64,000 bases of DNA from Pseudomonas paraversuta (GTDB taxonomy: Bacteria; Pseudomonadota; Gammaproteobacteria; Pseudomonadales; Pseudomonadaceae), in assembly GCF_904063065.1 (NCBI RefSeq), contig NZ_CAJFCL010000006.1, positions 248,001 to 312,000 of the forward strand, read 5' to 3'. Both the position numbers and the translations under genes were made by a program. The notes beneath the pieces are model-generated. The model was not told where the DNA came from and made no database searches. It saw only the letters and a list, made by a program, of their open reading frames with translations. Positions 55,766 through 64,000 of the stretch are shown here, piece by piece; within the stretch, counting starts at the first letter, position 1, and each line of letters begins with the position of its first letter.

Positions 55766-56871
55766 GCCAGCCGCTATTGCTCAACCTGCGCGACCTGGCC
55801 TGTGGATACCAGGGCCAGAGCGTGGTGCAAAACCTCAACCTGCATCTCAATGCAGGGGACATTGGCTGCCTGCTTGGCTCCTCGGGGTGCGGGAAAACTA
55901 CTACGTTGCGCGCTATTGCCGGCTTCGAACCCGTACACCAGGGTGAAATCCAGCTGGCCGGCGAAGTCATCTCCAGTGCCGGTTTCACACTGGCACCCGA
56001 GAAACGTCGCATCGGCATGGTGTTTCAGGACTACGCTCTTTTTCCGCATCTAAGCGTCGCCGACAACATCGCGTTCGGCATCCGCAAACACCCTGACAAA
56101 GAGCGCGTAACCCAAGAGCTGCTTGAACTGGTCAACCTCAAGAACCTTGGCAAACGCTTCCCCCACGAGCTTTCCGGCGGCCAGCAGCAACGGGTCGCTC
56201 TGGCCCGTGCTCTGGCCCCCGAGCCACAGCTGTTACTGCTTGACGAGCCCTTCTCCAACCTCGATGGCGAACTGCGGCGCAAGCTCAGCCATGAGGTGCG
56301 CGACATCCTGAAAGCCCGTGGCACCAGCGCAATTCTGGTAACCCACGATCAGGAAGAAGCCTTCGCTGTCAGCGACCATGTCGGCGTCTTCAAGGAAGGC
56401 CGCCTTGAACAGTGGGATACCCCCTACAACCTTTACCACGAGCCTCTGACGCCGTTTGTTGCGAGTTTTATAGGTCAGGGTTACTTCATTCGCGGGCAGT
56501 TGCTGAGCCCGGAGTCGGTACAAACCGAGCTTGGCGTATTACGAGGCAATCGTGCCTACACCTGGCCGACCGGAGGTGCAGTTGATGTGCTACTGCGTCC
56601 GGACGATATCGTCTACGCCCCGGACAGTGAGCTGAAGGCGCGAATTATCGGCAAAACCTTTTTGGGCGCATCGACCCTGTACCGCCTGCAACTGCCTACC
56701 GGCAGCCAGCTGGAGTCGATTTTCCCGAGCCATGCCGATCACTTGCCGGGAGCAGAAGTCGGCATTCGCGTTGCAGCCGAACATCTGGTGATGTTCCAGA
56801 CCAGCGGCAGCACGGCTGCGCAAATTCAACACACCGAGTCTGGCGTAAGACGTTTCAGTACAACTGGTTAA
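55762..56871 (+). CDS. ABC transporter ATPase (FbpC/PotA-like)
   Basis: 369-residue ATPase: Walker [18 protein letters not shown]-loop [10 protein letters not shown], signature [15 protein letters not shown], Walker [13 protein letters not shown] and H-loop VTHDQEEA, plus a C-terminal TOBE-type regulatory domain ([10 protein letters not shown]). It resembles ferric-iron or spermidine/putrescine importers, but no permease or binding protein is adjacent, so its partners must be elsewhere. It overlaps argF (ATGA) and is likely co-expressed, an arrangement shared with P. aeruginosa. Confidence 0.9.
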   Translation: MSQPLLLNLRDLACGYQGQSVVQNLNLHLNAGDIGCLLGSSGCGKTTTLRAIAGFEPVHQGEIQLAGEVISSAGFTLAPEKRRIGMVFQDYALFPHLSVADNIAFGIRKHPDKERVTQELLELVNLKNLGKRFPHELSGGQQQRVALARALAPEPQLLLLDEPFSNLDGELRRKLSHEVRDILKARGTSAILVTHDQEEAFAVSDHVGVFKEGRLEQWDTPYNLYHEPLTPFVASFIGQGYFIRGQLLSPESVQTELGVLRGNRAYTWPTGGAVDVLLRPDDIVYAPDSELKARIIGKTFLGASTLYRLQLPTGSQLESIFPSHADHLPGAEVGIRVAAEHLVMFQTSGSTAAQIQHTESGVRRFSTTG

Positions 56872-56918
56872 GCGGTCGCTGCCAGACCAGATCCCACATT
56901 TTTGAACTGCAAAACCCC

Positions 56919-56976
56919 GCAGGAGCGAGCTTTTCAACGCAATAACGAAGAGCTCGCGGGGCAAGCGGGTTCCTGC
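56919..56976. repeat. REP-like imperfect inverted repeat
   Basis: GCAGGAGCGAGC at one end and TCCTGC at the other, with GAGCTTTTC pairing with GAAGAGCTC inside. It is a REP-like element between convergent genes and may help terminate both. Confidence 0.6.
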
Positions 56977-56983
56977 AACCCCC

Positions 56984-57454
56984 TCAGATACGCCCCACAG
57001 GCGCAAAGATTGCCTGGGTGTGCTCTGCCAGTACCGCAGGCGCCAGTTCCACTTCCAGTCCGCGTCGACCGGCGCTGACAAAAATCGTCGCAAAACCCTG
57101 TGCACTTTGATCAATAAAGGTGCGCAGGCGTTTCTTCTGCCCCAGCGGACTGATGCCGCCCAATAGATACCCCGTCGCACGCTGTGCTGCCGCAGGGTCC
57201 GCCATTTCGACTTTCTTGACCGCAGCCGCCTGGGCCAGCGCTTTTAAATCGAGACTTCCGACGACCGGTACAACGGCCACCAGCAGCTCACCCTTTTCAC
57301 TGCTGGCCAACAGTGTCTTGAACACCTGCGCCGGCGTGAGACCAAGCTTTTCCGCGGCCTCCAACCCATAGGACGCGGCCTTGGGGTCGTGTTCGTAGCT
57401 GTGTACCCGGTGTTCGGCGCGAACTTTTTTCAGCAGGTCCAGTGCAGGCGTCAT
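56984..57454 (-). CDS. ybaK: Cys-tRNA(Pro)/Cys-tRNA(Cys) deacylase YbaK
   Basis: 156-residue editing enzyme that hydrolyses cysteine wrongly attached to tRNA-Pro. Family features are QVFKTLLAS with the catalytic Lys, VVPVVGSLDLKALAQAAAVKKVEMA, GYLLGGISPLGQKKRLRTFID and FVSAGRRGLEVEL. The start at 57454 has GGAGC 4 bases upstream. It is divergent from the glp genes. Confidence 0.93.
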   Translation of the reverse strand: MTPALDLLKKVRAEHRVHSYEHDPKAASYGLEAAEKLGLTPAQVFKTLLASSEKGELLVAVVPVVGSLDLKALAQAAAVKKVEMADPAAAQRATGYLLGGISPLGQKKRLRTFIDQSAQGFATIFVSAGRRGLEVELAPAVLAEHTQAIFAPVGRI

Positions 57455-57664
57455 GACAGCTCCAGTCAGGAATCGGACGAAGTAAACCAAGCCCGAATAT
57501 TAGGCTATTGCACGGCAAAAAGGCGCTGGAGCAGGCCTTTCAGCGCCCCATAAAGCTGAAACGTTAAACTCGAACCTACCAATTTGTGTTCTTTGCTTAC
57601 ACAAAAATAAGTACCAAACCTGCGGTAAAAAGTCAGAATGTGGCTGAGCGTTCACTTTCGACCT
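57455..57664. other. Intergenic region between ybaK and the glpF promoter
   Basis: No gene seen. TTCACTTTCGACC near 57650-57662 could be a degenerate GlpR half-site, but it is too weak to annotate alone. Confidence 0.3.
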
Positions 57665-57712
57665 TTGACAGCAGTGTTTCTTGTCTATATTTTTTCGAAT
57701 ATGAATATACCC
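57665..57712 (+). promoter_or_regulatory. glpFp: glpF promoter with GlpR-like site
   Basis: TTGACA (57665-57670), 17 bases, TATTTT (57688-57693). TTTTCGAATATGAATATA follows directly (from about 57692), containing the TTCGAAT/ATGAA elements found in Pseudomonas GlpR operators. Repressor bound there would cover the start site; glycerol 3-phosphate would relieve it. The ATG is about 140 bases downstream. Confidence 0.55.
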
Positions 57713-57835
57713 GAGCATTTCAGCCATTCTGTTACCCAGGCCTGAAAAACCCGGATCGAGACGCTCCGGTTTTAATACAGCCCCATTGGCAACCCGGACT
57801 GACAACGTAAAAAAACAACAAAAACGAGGTTTAAA

Positions 57836-58687
57836 ATGACGACTGCTACCCGGCACCCCACACTTTCAGGCCAGTGCATGGCCGAGTTTCTCGGCACCGC
57901 GCTGCTAATCTTCTTCGGCACAGGTTGTGTTGCGGCCCTCAAGGTAGGCGGTGCCAGCCTGGGCCTGTGGGAAATCAGCATCATATGGGGGGTTGGGGTA
58001 AGCATGGCGATCTACCTGACTGCGGGCGTGTCCGGTGCGCACCTGAACCCCGCCGTCAGCATCGCACTCTGTCTGTTTACCGATTTCGACAAGCGCAAAC
58101 TTCCCTTCTACATCATCGCCCAGGTCGCGGGAGCCTTTTGCGCAGCGGCTTTGGTATACACGCTCTACAGCAATTTATTTTTCGATTACGAACAAACCCA
58201 TCAAATGGTTCGCGGCAGCCAGGCAAGCCTGGAACTGGCCTCGGTGTTCTCGACCTATCCACACCCTGCACTCTCGACCTTGCAAGCTTTCCTCGTCGAA
58301 ATGGTCATTACCGCAATCCTCATGGGCGTGATCATGGCCCTGACCGATGACAAGAACGGTTTGCCCCGCGGCCCATTGGCGCCGTTGCTGATTGGCTTGT
58401 TGATTGCGGTAATCGGCAGCTCGATGGGTCCGCTGACAGGTTTTGCAATGAACCCTGCGCGTGATTTCGGGCCCAAGCTGATGACTTTCTTGGCTGGCTG
58501 GGGTGACATTTCGCTTACTGGCGGGCGCGACATTCCTTATTTCCTGATTCCAATCTTTGCCCCGATCGTGGGTGCCTGCCTCGGCGCAGCCATATATCGC
58601 GGGATGATTGCCCGCCACTTGCCTGCTGACGAACCCGTGGCAACGGACGCCCAAGCCATCGCAGAGGTAAAAACCCAGGCTTCCTGA
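57836..58687 (+). CDS. glpF: Glycerol uptake facilitator (aquaglyceroporin)
   Basis: 283-residue channel for glycerol with six helices. Both NPA boxes are present: SGAHLNPAVSIAL and FAMNPARDFGP, the Asp after the second being typical of glycerol facilitators. The N-terminus (CMAEFLGTALLIFFGTGCVAALKV) is standard. GAGG precedes the ATG. It is 88 bases upstream of glpK in the same direction. Confidence 0.96.
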   Translation: MTTATRHPTLSGQCMAEFLGTALLIFFGTGCVAALKVGGASLGLWEISIIWGVGVSMAIYLTAGVSGAHLNPAVSIALCLFTDFDKRKLPFYIIAQVAGAFCAAALVYTLYSNLFFDYEQTHQMVRGSQASLELASVFSTYPHPALSTLQAFLVEMVITAILMGVIMALTDDKNGLPRGPLAPLLIGLLIAVIGSSMGPLTGFAMNPARDFGPKLMTFLAGWGDISLTGGRDIPYFLIPIFAPIVGACLGAAIYRGMIARHLPADEPVATDAQAIAEVKTQAS

Positions 58688-58745
58688 TATCGACTTATGA
58701 AACGGGGCGCACGAGACTACTGCCCATAACTTTCTCGCGCCCTGA

Positions 58746-60281
<1,536 letters not shown>

Positions 60282-60298
60282 ACACGCTCTGATAAGCG

Positions 60299-60327
60299 AG
60301 CAGCGGATACCATTGGTATTCGCTGCT
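60299..60327. repeat. Hairpin between glpK and glpR
   Basis: AGCAGCG-G-ATACC (60299-60311) pairs with GGTAT-T-CGCTGCT (60315-60327), 13 positions with one G-T pair. No T tract; it could trim or stabilise the glpFK message. Confidence 0.55.
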
Positions 60328-60417
60328 ACGCCTATGGTTCATGGCACCTGCGAGTAGCAGGCGGCGCTTTCCTGCGGCATGATGGGCGAATTTGCTTCGC
60401 CGCCCAAAGGAAACTCC

Positions 60418-61173
60418 ATGAATCTGCCTCCACGCCAACAGCAGATCCTCGAACTCGTTCGCGAACGTGGCTATGTCAGCATCGAGGAAATGGCTCAGTT
60501 GTTCGTCGTTACACCGCAGACCATCCGTCGCGACATCAATCAGTTGGCAGAAGCCGACCTGTTGCGTCGCTATCACGGTGGCGCCGCCTATGACTCCAGC
60601 GTTGAAAACACCGCCTACGCCATGCGCGCCGACCAGATGCGCGATGAAAAACGCCGTATTGGCGAAGCCATCGCCGCCCAGATTCCCGATCACGCCTCGA
60701 TTTTCATCAATATCGGTACCACTACCGAATCCATTGCCCGGGCGCTGCTCAACCACAATCACCTGAAAATCATCACTAACAACCTGCATGTCGCTTCAAT
60801 CCTGAGCGCCAAGGATGATTTTGAAGTCCTGATAGCCGGCGGTAACGTGCGCCGCGATGGCGGCATCGTGGGCCAGGCCAGCGTCGACTTTATCAACCAG
60901 TTCAAGTTCGACTTTGCACTGGTCGGTATCAGCGGCATCGATTCAGACGGCAGCCTGCTGGATTTCGATTATCAGGAAGTGCGTGTTTCCCAGGCCATCA
61001 TCGCCAATGCCCGACAGACCATTCTCGCCGCTGACTCCAGTAAATTCGGGCGCAACGCGATGGTCCGCCTCGGGCCTATCAGCCTGATCGATTGTCTGGT
61101 CACCGACCAGCCGCCGGTCCCGGAACTTGCGCAACTGCTCGCCCAGTACAAAATCCGCCTGGAAGTGGTTTAA
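60418..61173 (+). CDS. glpR: Glycerol-3-phosphate regulon repressor
   Basis: 251-residue DeoR-family repressor. The N-terminal helix-turn-helix ([40 protein letters not shown]) is followed by a sugar-phosphate-sensing domain ([43 protein letters not shown]). It should repress glpFK and glpD until glycerol 3-phosphate binds. AAGGA precedes the ATG at 60418. Location between glpK and glpD matches Pseudomonas order. Confidence 0.95.
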   Translation: MNLPPRQQQILELVRERGYVSIEEMAQLFVVTPQTIRRDINQLAEADLLRRYHGGAAYDSSVENTAYAMRADQMRDEKRRIGEAIAAQIPDHASIFINIGTTTESIARALLNHNHLKIITNNLHVASILSAKDDFEVLIAGGNVRRDGGIVGQASVDFINQFKFDFALVGISGIDSDGSLLDFDYQEVRVSQAIIANARQTILAADSSKFGRNAMVRLGPISLIDCLVTDQPPVPELAQLLAQYKIRLEVV

Positions 61174-61207
61174 CACCACACCGCACAAACTCCCGCAGGA
61201 GCGAGTG

Positions 61208-61264
61208 TGCCTCGCGATGACAGCACGGCCAGGCCCATGCATGCCTCGCGTGAATCGCGAGGCA
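61208..61264. repeat. REP-like repeat between glpR and glpD
   Basis: TGCCTCGCG occurs at 61208-61216 and 61242-61250, and its complement CGCGAGGCA at 61256-61264, so alternative hairpins can form (an 11-bp long-range stem or a 9-bp local stem with loop TGAAT). Typical of Pseudomonas REP elements. Confidence 0.65.
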
Positions 61265-61280
61265 ACTGGCCCACGCGCTA

Positions 61281-61398
61281 AAATGTTCGAAAATCTTCCT
61301 TTCCCCCTCCTTCGATGAGTTTTTTCAATCGAAGCGCGCTGGCTCTGTCGGCCTTTATCCGCTACCATTTTCGAAAATGAACATTAATGTTCGAATTC
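61281..61398 (+). promoter_or_regulatory. glpD control region with GlpR-like operators
   Basis: AAATGTTCGAAAATC near 61281-61295 and TTTTCGAAAATGAACATTAA followed by TGTTCGAATTC near 61368-61398 carry the TGTTCG/CGAACA-like halves of GlpR operators. Two or three sites in tandem before glpD suggest tight repression with possible looping. I could not place -35/-10 boxes with confidence. Confidence 0.6.
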
Positions 61399-61428
61399 AA
61401 ATATGCGTAAAGAACGCGAGGCCTACAT

Positions 61429-62967
61429 ATGTCCCTGACCACCTTGCCTGCCACTCCCCTCGCCGAGGTTTACGATGTCGCCGTCATTGGCGGTGGAATC
61501 AATGGGGTAGGGATCGCGGCAGACGCTGCCGGTCGAGGCTTGTCTGTGTTCCTTTGCGAAAAAGACGATCTGGCCAGTCACACCTCGTCCGCCAGCAGCA
61601 AGCTGATTCATGGTGGCCTGCGCTACCTGGAGCATTACGAGTTCCGCTTGGTGCGCGAAGCCCTGGCCGAGCGCGAAGTGTTGCTGGCAAAAGCCCCGCA
61701 TATCGTCAAACCCATGCGCTTTGTCTTGCCCCATCGCCCGCACTTGCGCCCGGCATGGATGATCCGTGCCGGCCTGTTCCTGTATGACCACCTGGGCAAG
61801 CGTGAAAAGCTCGCCGGTTCTACCAGCCTCAAGTTCGGTACCGACAGCCCGTTAAAAGCAGAAATCACCAAAGGCTTCGAATACTCGGACTGCTGGGTGG
61901 ATGACGCACGCCTTGTAGTACTCAACGCCATGGCTGCGCGGGAAAAAGGTGCGCATGTACATACCCAGACCCGCTGCGTCGGAGCTCGTCGCAGCAAAGG
62001 CTTGTGGGAGCTGAATCTTGAGCGCGCTGACGGCAGCCTGTTTTCGATTCGCGCCAAGGCTTTGGTCAACGCTGCCGGGCCCTGGGTGGCCAAGTTCATC
62101 AAAGACGATCTCAAGCTGGACTCGCCATACGGCATTCGCCTGATTCAGGGCAGCCACCTGATCGTTCCGAAGCTGTATGACGCACCCAACGCCTTCATCC
62201 TGCAGAACGAAGACCAACGGATAGTGTTCACCATTCCGTACATGGACCAGTTCACCATCATCGGTACTACTGACCGCGAATACACCGGCGACCCGGCCAA
62301 AGTCAGCATCACCGAACAGGAAACCGACTATTTGCTGAACGTGGTCAACGCCCACTTCAAACAGCAAGTGAGCCGTGCCGACATTCTGCGCACTTACTCC
62401 GGCGTACGCCCGCTGTGCAATGACGAGTCGGACAACCCGTCGGCGGTCACCCGTGACTACACCCTGGCACTGTCCGGCGTGCCGGGCGAAGCACCTTTGC
62501 TGTCGGTGTTTGGTGGCAAGCTGACCACTTACCGCAAGCTGGCTGAATCGGCCATGGCCCAACTGACGCCGTACTTTACTCAGATCAAGCCAAGCTGGAC
62601 CGCCAAGGCCACCCTGCCGGGTGGCGAAAACATGACTACCCCGCAAGCCCTGAGCGCTGCCCTGACCAGCAAATACAACTGGCTGGATGCTGCCATTGCC
62701 AAGCGCTGGGCAATCACCTATGGCAGCCGCTCATGGAACCTGCTGGACGGTGCGCAAGGGCTGGACGATATGGGTGAGCATATCGGCAGCGGTCTCTACA
62801 GTCGTGAAGTCGACTACCTGTGCACACAGGAATGGGCACTGGATGCACAGGACATCCTGTGGCGCCGGACCAAGCTCGGCTTGTTCACCACGGCCCAAGA
62901 GCAGGAACACCTGGCGCAATACATGGCCACACTGGACTTGAAGCATCGCAAGGTAGCAGCCGCTTGA
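61429..62967 (+). CDS. glpD: Aerobic glycerol-3-phosphate dehydrogenase
   Basis: 512-residue membrane-associated FAD enzyme that oxidises glycerol 3-phosphate to dihydroxyacetone phosphate and passes electrons to quinone. The FAD motif VAVIGGGINGVGIAADAAGRGLSV, SSKLIHGGLRYLEHYEFRLV, and GTTDREYTGDP with FGGKLTTYRKLAE are family hallmarks. Length is normal. It is under its own control region and is followed by a REP pair. Confidence 0.96.
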   Translation: MSLTTLPATPLAEVYDVAVIGGGINGVGIAADAAGRGLSVFLCEKDDLASHTSSASSKLIHGGLRYLEHYEFRLVREALAEREVLLAKAPHIVKPMRFVLPHRPHLRPAWMIRAGLFLYDHLGKREKLAGSTSLKFGTDSPLKAEITKGFEYSDCWVDDARLVVLNAMAAREKGAHVHTQTRCVGARRSKGLWELNLERADGSLFSIRAKALVNAAGPWVAKFIKDDLKLDSPYGIRLIQGSHLIVPKLYDAPNAFILQNEDQRIVFTIPYMDQFTIIGTTDREYTGDPAKVSITEQETDYLLNVVNAHFKQQVSRADILRTYSGVRPLCNDESDNPSAVTRDYTLALSGVPGEAPLLSVFGGKLTTYRKLAESAMAQLTPYFTQIKPSWTAKATLPGGENMTTPQALSAALTSKYNWLDAAIAKRWAITYGSRSWNLLDGAQGLDDMGEHIGSGLYSREVDYLCTQEWALDAQDILWRRTKLGLFTTAQEQEHLAQYMATLDLKHRKVAAA

Positions 62968-62988
62968 TGGCATGACGCGCGGCATGAA

Positions 62989-63058
62989 CGAGCCTGCTCG
63001 CGAAGGTACCCTCCCCGGTTTTCTGACAACCGGATTGCCTTCATCGCGAACAGGCTCG
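62989..63058. repeat. Pseudomonas REP pair after glpD, nested with an inner hairpin
   Basis: CGAGCCTGCTCGCGAAGG (62989-63006) is inverted at 63041-63058 with three mismatches. Inside, CCGGTT pairs with AACCGG (63015-63033). A typical REP pair that may stabilise or end the glpD transcript. Confidence 0.75.
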
Positions 63059-63077
63059 CTGCTGTAGCCCGGTTTCA

Positions 63078-63123
63078 TTCGGTTTTCCGAACGGCAAGCC
63101 CCACATTGATTCGGCTTTCCGGG
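63078..63123 (+). promoter_or_regulatory. Tandem AauR-type upstream activator sites
   Basis: TTCGGTTTTCCGAA at 63078-63091 is an exact TTCGG-N4-CCGAA inverted repeat, which I recall as the AauR recognition sequence of P. putida. A second, degenerate copy TTCGGCTTTCCGGG lies at 63110-63123, 32 bases on, three helical turns. Both are 80-120 bases upstream of a sigma-54 promoter, the usual enhancer position. Confidence 0.75.
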
Positions 63124-63198
63124 CATTCCCTATCGACAGCCATTCTTGAAATATTAAAAAACCCTTACAAATCATATAGATGAGCATTATTCACGCGT

Positions 63199-63215
63199 TT
63201 GGCACGACTCATGCT
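63199..63215 (+). promoter_or_regulatory. Sigma-54 promoter of the acidic amino-acid importer
   Basis: TTGGCACGACTCATGCT matches TTGGCACG-N4-TTGCT: GG at 63201-63202 and GC at 63213-63214, ten bases between, with a perfect TGGCACG -24 element. It lies about 110 bases before the binding-protein ATG. Confidence 0.85.
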
Positions 63216-63326
63216 CTACACTCTGAGCCGAATGCTTAAACAGTGCTCAAGCCTGTTGGGCTATTCCTAGTACAAAAAGGGTCCGCAAACGGGCTCAATA
63301 AAAAAAACAATGTCGAGGAAACATCG

Positions 63327-64000
63327 ATGCGCATCGTTCCGCAACTTTTGAGCGCAGCTATTGCTGCAGCTCTGATTAGCACTCCAGTTTTTGCAGCCGA
63401 ATTGACCGGCACACTGAAGAAAATCAAAGAATCCGGCACCATCACCCTCGGGCATCGTGACTCCTCCATCCCGTTCTCTTACATCGCTGATGGCTCCGGC
63501 AAGCCGGTTGGCTACTCCCACGATGTGCAACTGGCAATCGTCGAAGGGCTGAAAAAGCAACTCGACATGCCCGACCTCAAGGTCAAGTACAACCTGGTCA
63601 CTTCCCAGACCCGCATCCCGCTGGTGCAGAACGGCACCGTTGACGTTGAGTGTGGTTCCACCACCAACAACGCGGAACGCGCCCAGCAAGTAGACTTTTC
63701 GGTCGGCATCTTCGAAATCGGTACTCGTCTGCTGTCCAAAAAGGACTCGCCTTACAAGGACTTCGCTGACCTGAAAGGCAAAAACGTGGTCACCACCGCG
63801 GGCACGACTTCGGAGCGTATCCTCAAGGCGATGAACGCCGACAAGCAGATGGGCATGAACGTGATCTCGGCAAAAGACCACGGCGAAGCCTTCAACATGC
63901 TTGAGTCGGGCCGCGCTGTAGCCTTCATGATGGATGACGCACTGCTGGCCGGTGAAATGGCCAAGGCCAAGAAGCCAACAGACTGGGCCGTGACCGGCAC
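63327..64000 (+). CDS. gltI: Glutamate/aspartate ABC transporter substrate-binding protein (3' end cut by window)
   Basis: The first ~224 residues of a periplasmic binding protein for acidic amino acids (GltI/AatJ). A signal peptide (AAIAAALISTPVFA|AELTG) is followed by IKESGTITLGHRDSSIPFSYIADGSGKPVGYSHDVQLAIVE, VTSQTRIPLVQNGTVDVECGSTTNNAERAQQVDFSV and SKKDSPYKDFADLKGKNVVTT, diagnostic of the family. GAGGAA precedes the ATG at 63327. The frame is open to the last base. Upstream AauR-type and sigma-54 elements point to induction by glutamate/aspartate. Confidence 0.93.
   Translation, partial: MRIVPQLLSAAIAAALISTPVFAAELTGTLKKIKESGTITLGHRDSSIPFSYIADGSGKPVGYSHDVQLAIVEGLKKQLDMPDLKVKYNLVTSQTRIPLVQNGTVDVECGSTTNNAERAQQVDFSVGIFEIGTRLLSKKDSPYKDFADLKGKNVVTTAGTTSERILKAMNADKQMGMNVISAKDHGEAFNMLESGRAVAFMMDDALLAGEMAKAKKPTDWAVTG

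Overview
The window is a contiguous piece of a Pseudomonas chromosome, most like the P. fluorescens/P. putida side of the genus. The evidence is protein similarity recognised by eye, Pseudomonas-type REP hairpins, and gene order that, from memory, matches P. aeruginosa PAO1 in blocks: dcd-apbC-metG-(rnf)-nth-PA3496-like, then argG-motY-pyrC-rnt-peroxiredoxin-bfd-bfr-grxD-argF-ABC ATPase, then glpF-glpK-glpR-glpD. I see no rRNA, tRNA, CRISPR array, insertion sequence or prophage. Two genes are cut by the window edges: rapA at the left and a glutamate/aspartate binding-protein gene at the right.

Layout. 1-5.7 kb: rapA, an MHYT-GGDEF-EAL cyclic-di-GMP protein and a DUF2288 gene. 6.0-11.0 kb: a complete branched-chain amino-acid ABC importer (braC-livH-livM-livG-livF) with a terminator between the binding-protein gene and the permease genes. 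11.2-13.7 kb: a bufferin-type RiPP operon, made of a DUF2282 precursor, a DUF692 MNIO modification enzyme, a DUF2063 partner and a DoxX membrane protein. 13.7-23.1 kb: a LysR/short-SDR divergent pair, a COG3650-type lipoprotein, an FAD oxidoreductase, nhaA, a SlyB-like lipoprotein, pdxH, an OmpA-like lipoprotein with a Lys/Ala tail, and a serine-beta-lactamase-fold esterase. 23.4-35.1 kb: a secreted GH50-like glycosidase, dinG, a CopD-family gene, a collagen-like secreted protein with a DUF1145 partner, a second OmpA-like lipoprotein, a run of small genes including two SEC-C zinc-motif proteins, and a lipoprotein penicillin acylase. 35.4-39.6 kb: a basic-amino-acid type ABC importer with an embedded M14 desuccinylase-like gene and a sigma-54-type promoter. 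39.7-56.9 kb: housekeeping genes, an iron/redox cluster and argF. 57.0-63.0 kb: ybaK and the glycerol regulon. 63.3 kb to the end: a sigma-54-type promoter and the start of an acidic-amino-acid importer.

How the genes work together. Three amino-acid ABC systems are present, and two carry recognisable -24/-12 promoters, which suggests nitrogen-linked control. The peroxiredoxin, bfd, bfr and grxD form an iron-storage, iron-release and Fe-S maintenance neighbourhood. bfd has a strong sigma-70 promoter overlapped by a Fur-like sequence, and bfr has a hairpin that could hide its ribosome-binding region. argF carries a textbook ARG box across its promoter. The glp genes carry TTCGAA-type GlpR-like sites before glpF and glpD.

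The most interesting items are the bufferin operon, an orphan RnfB-like ferredoxin that has lost its membrane anchor and its Rnf partners and gained a duplicated helical tail, a small SDR without the usual YxxxK catalytic pair, and several structured intergenic elements, including a nested inverted repeat at 17.8 kb.
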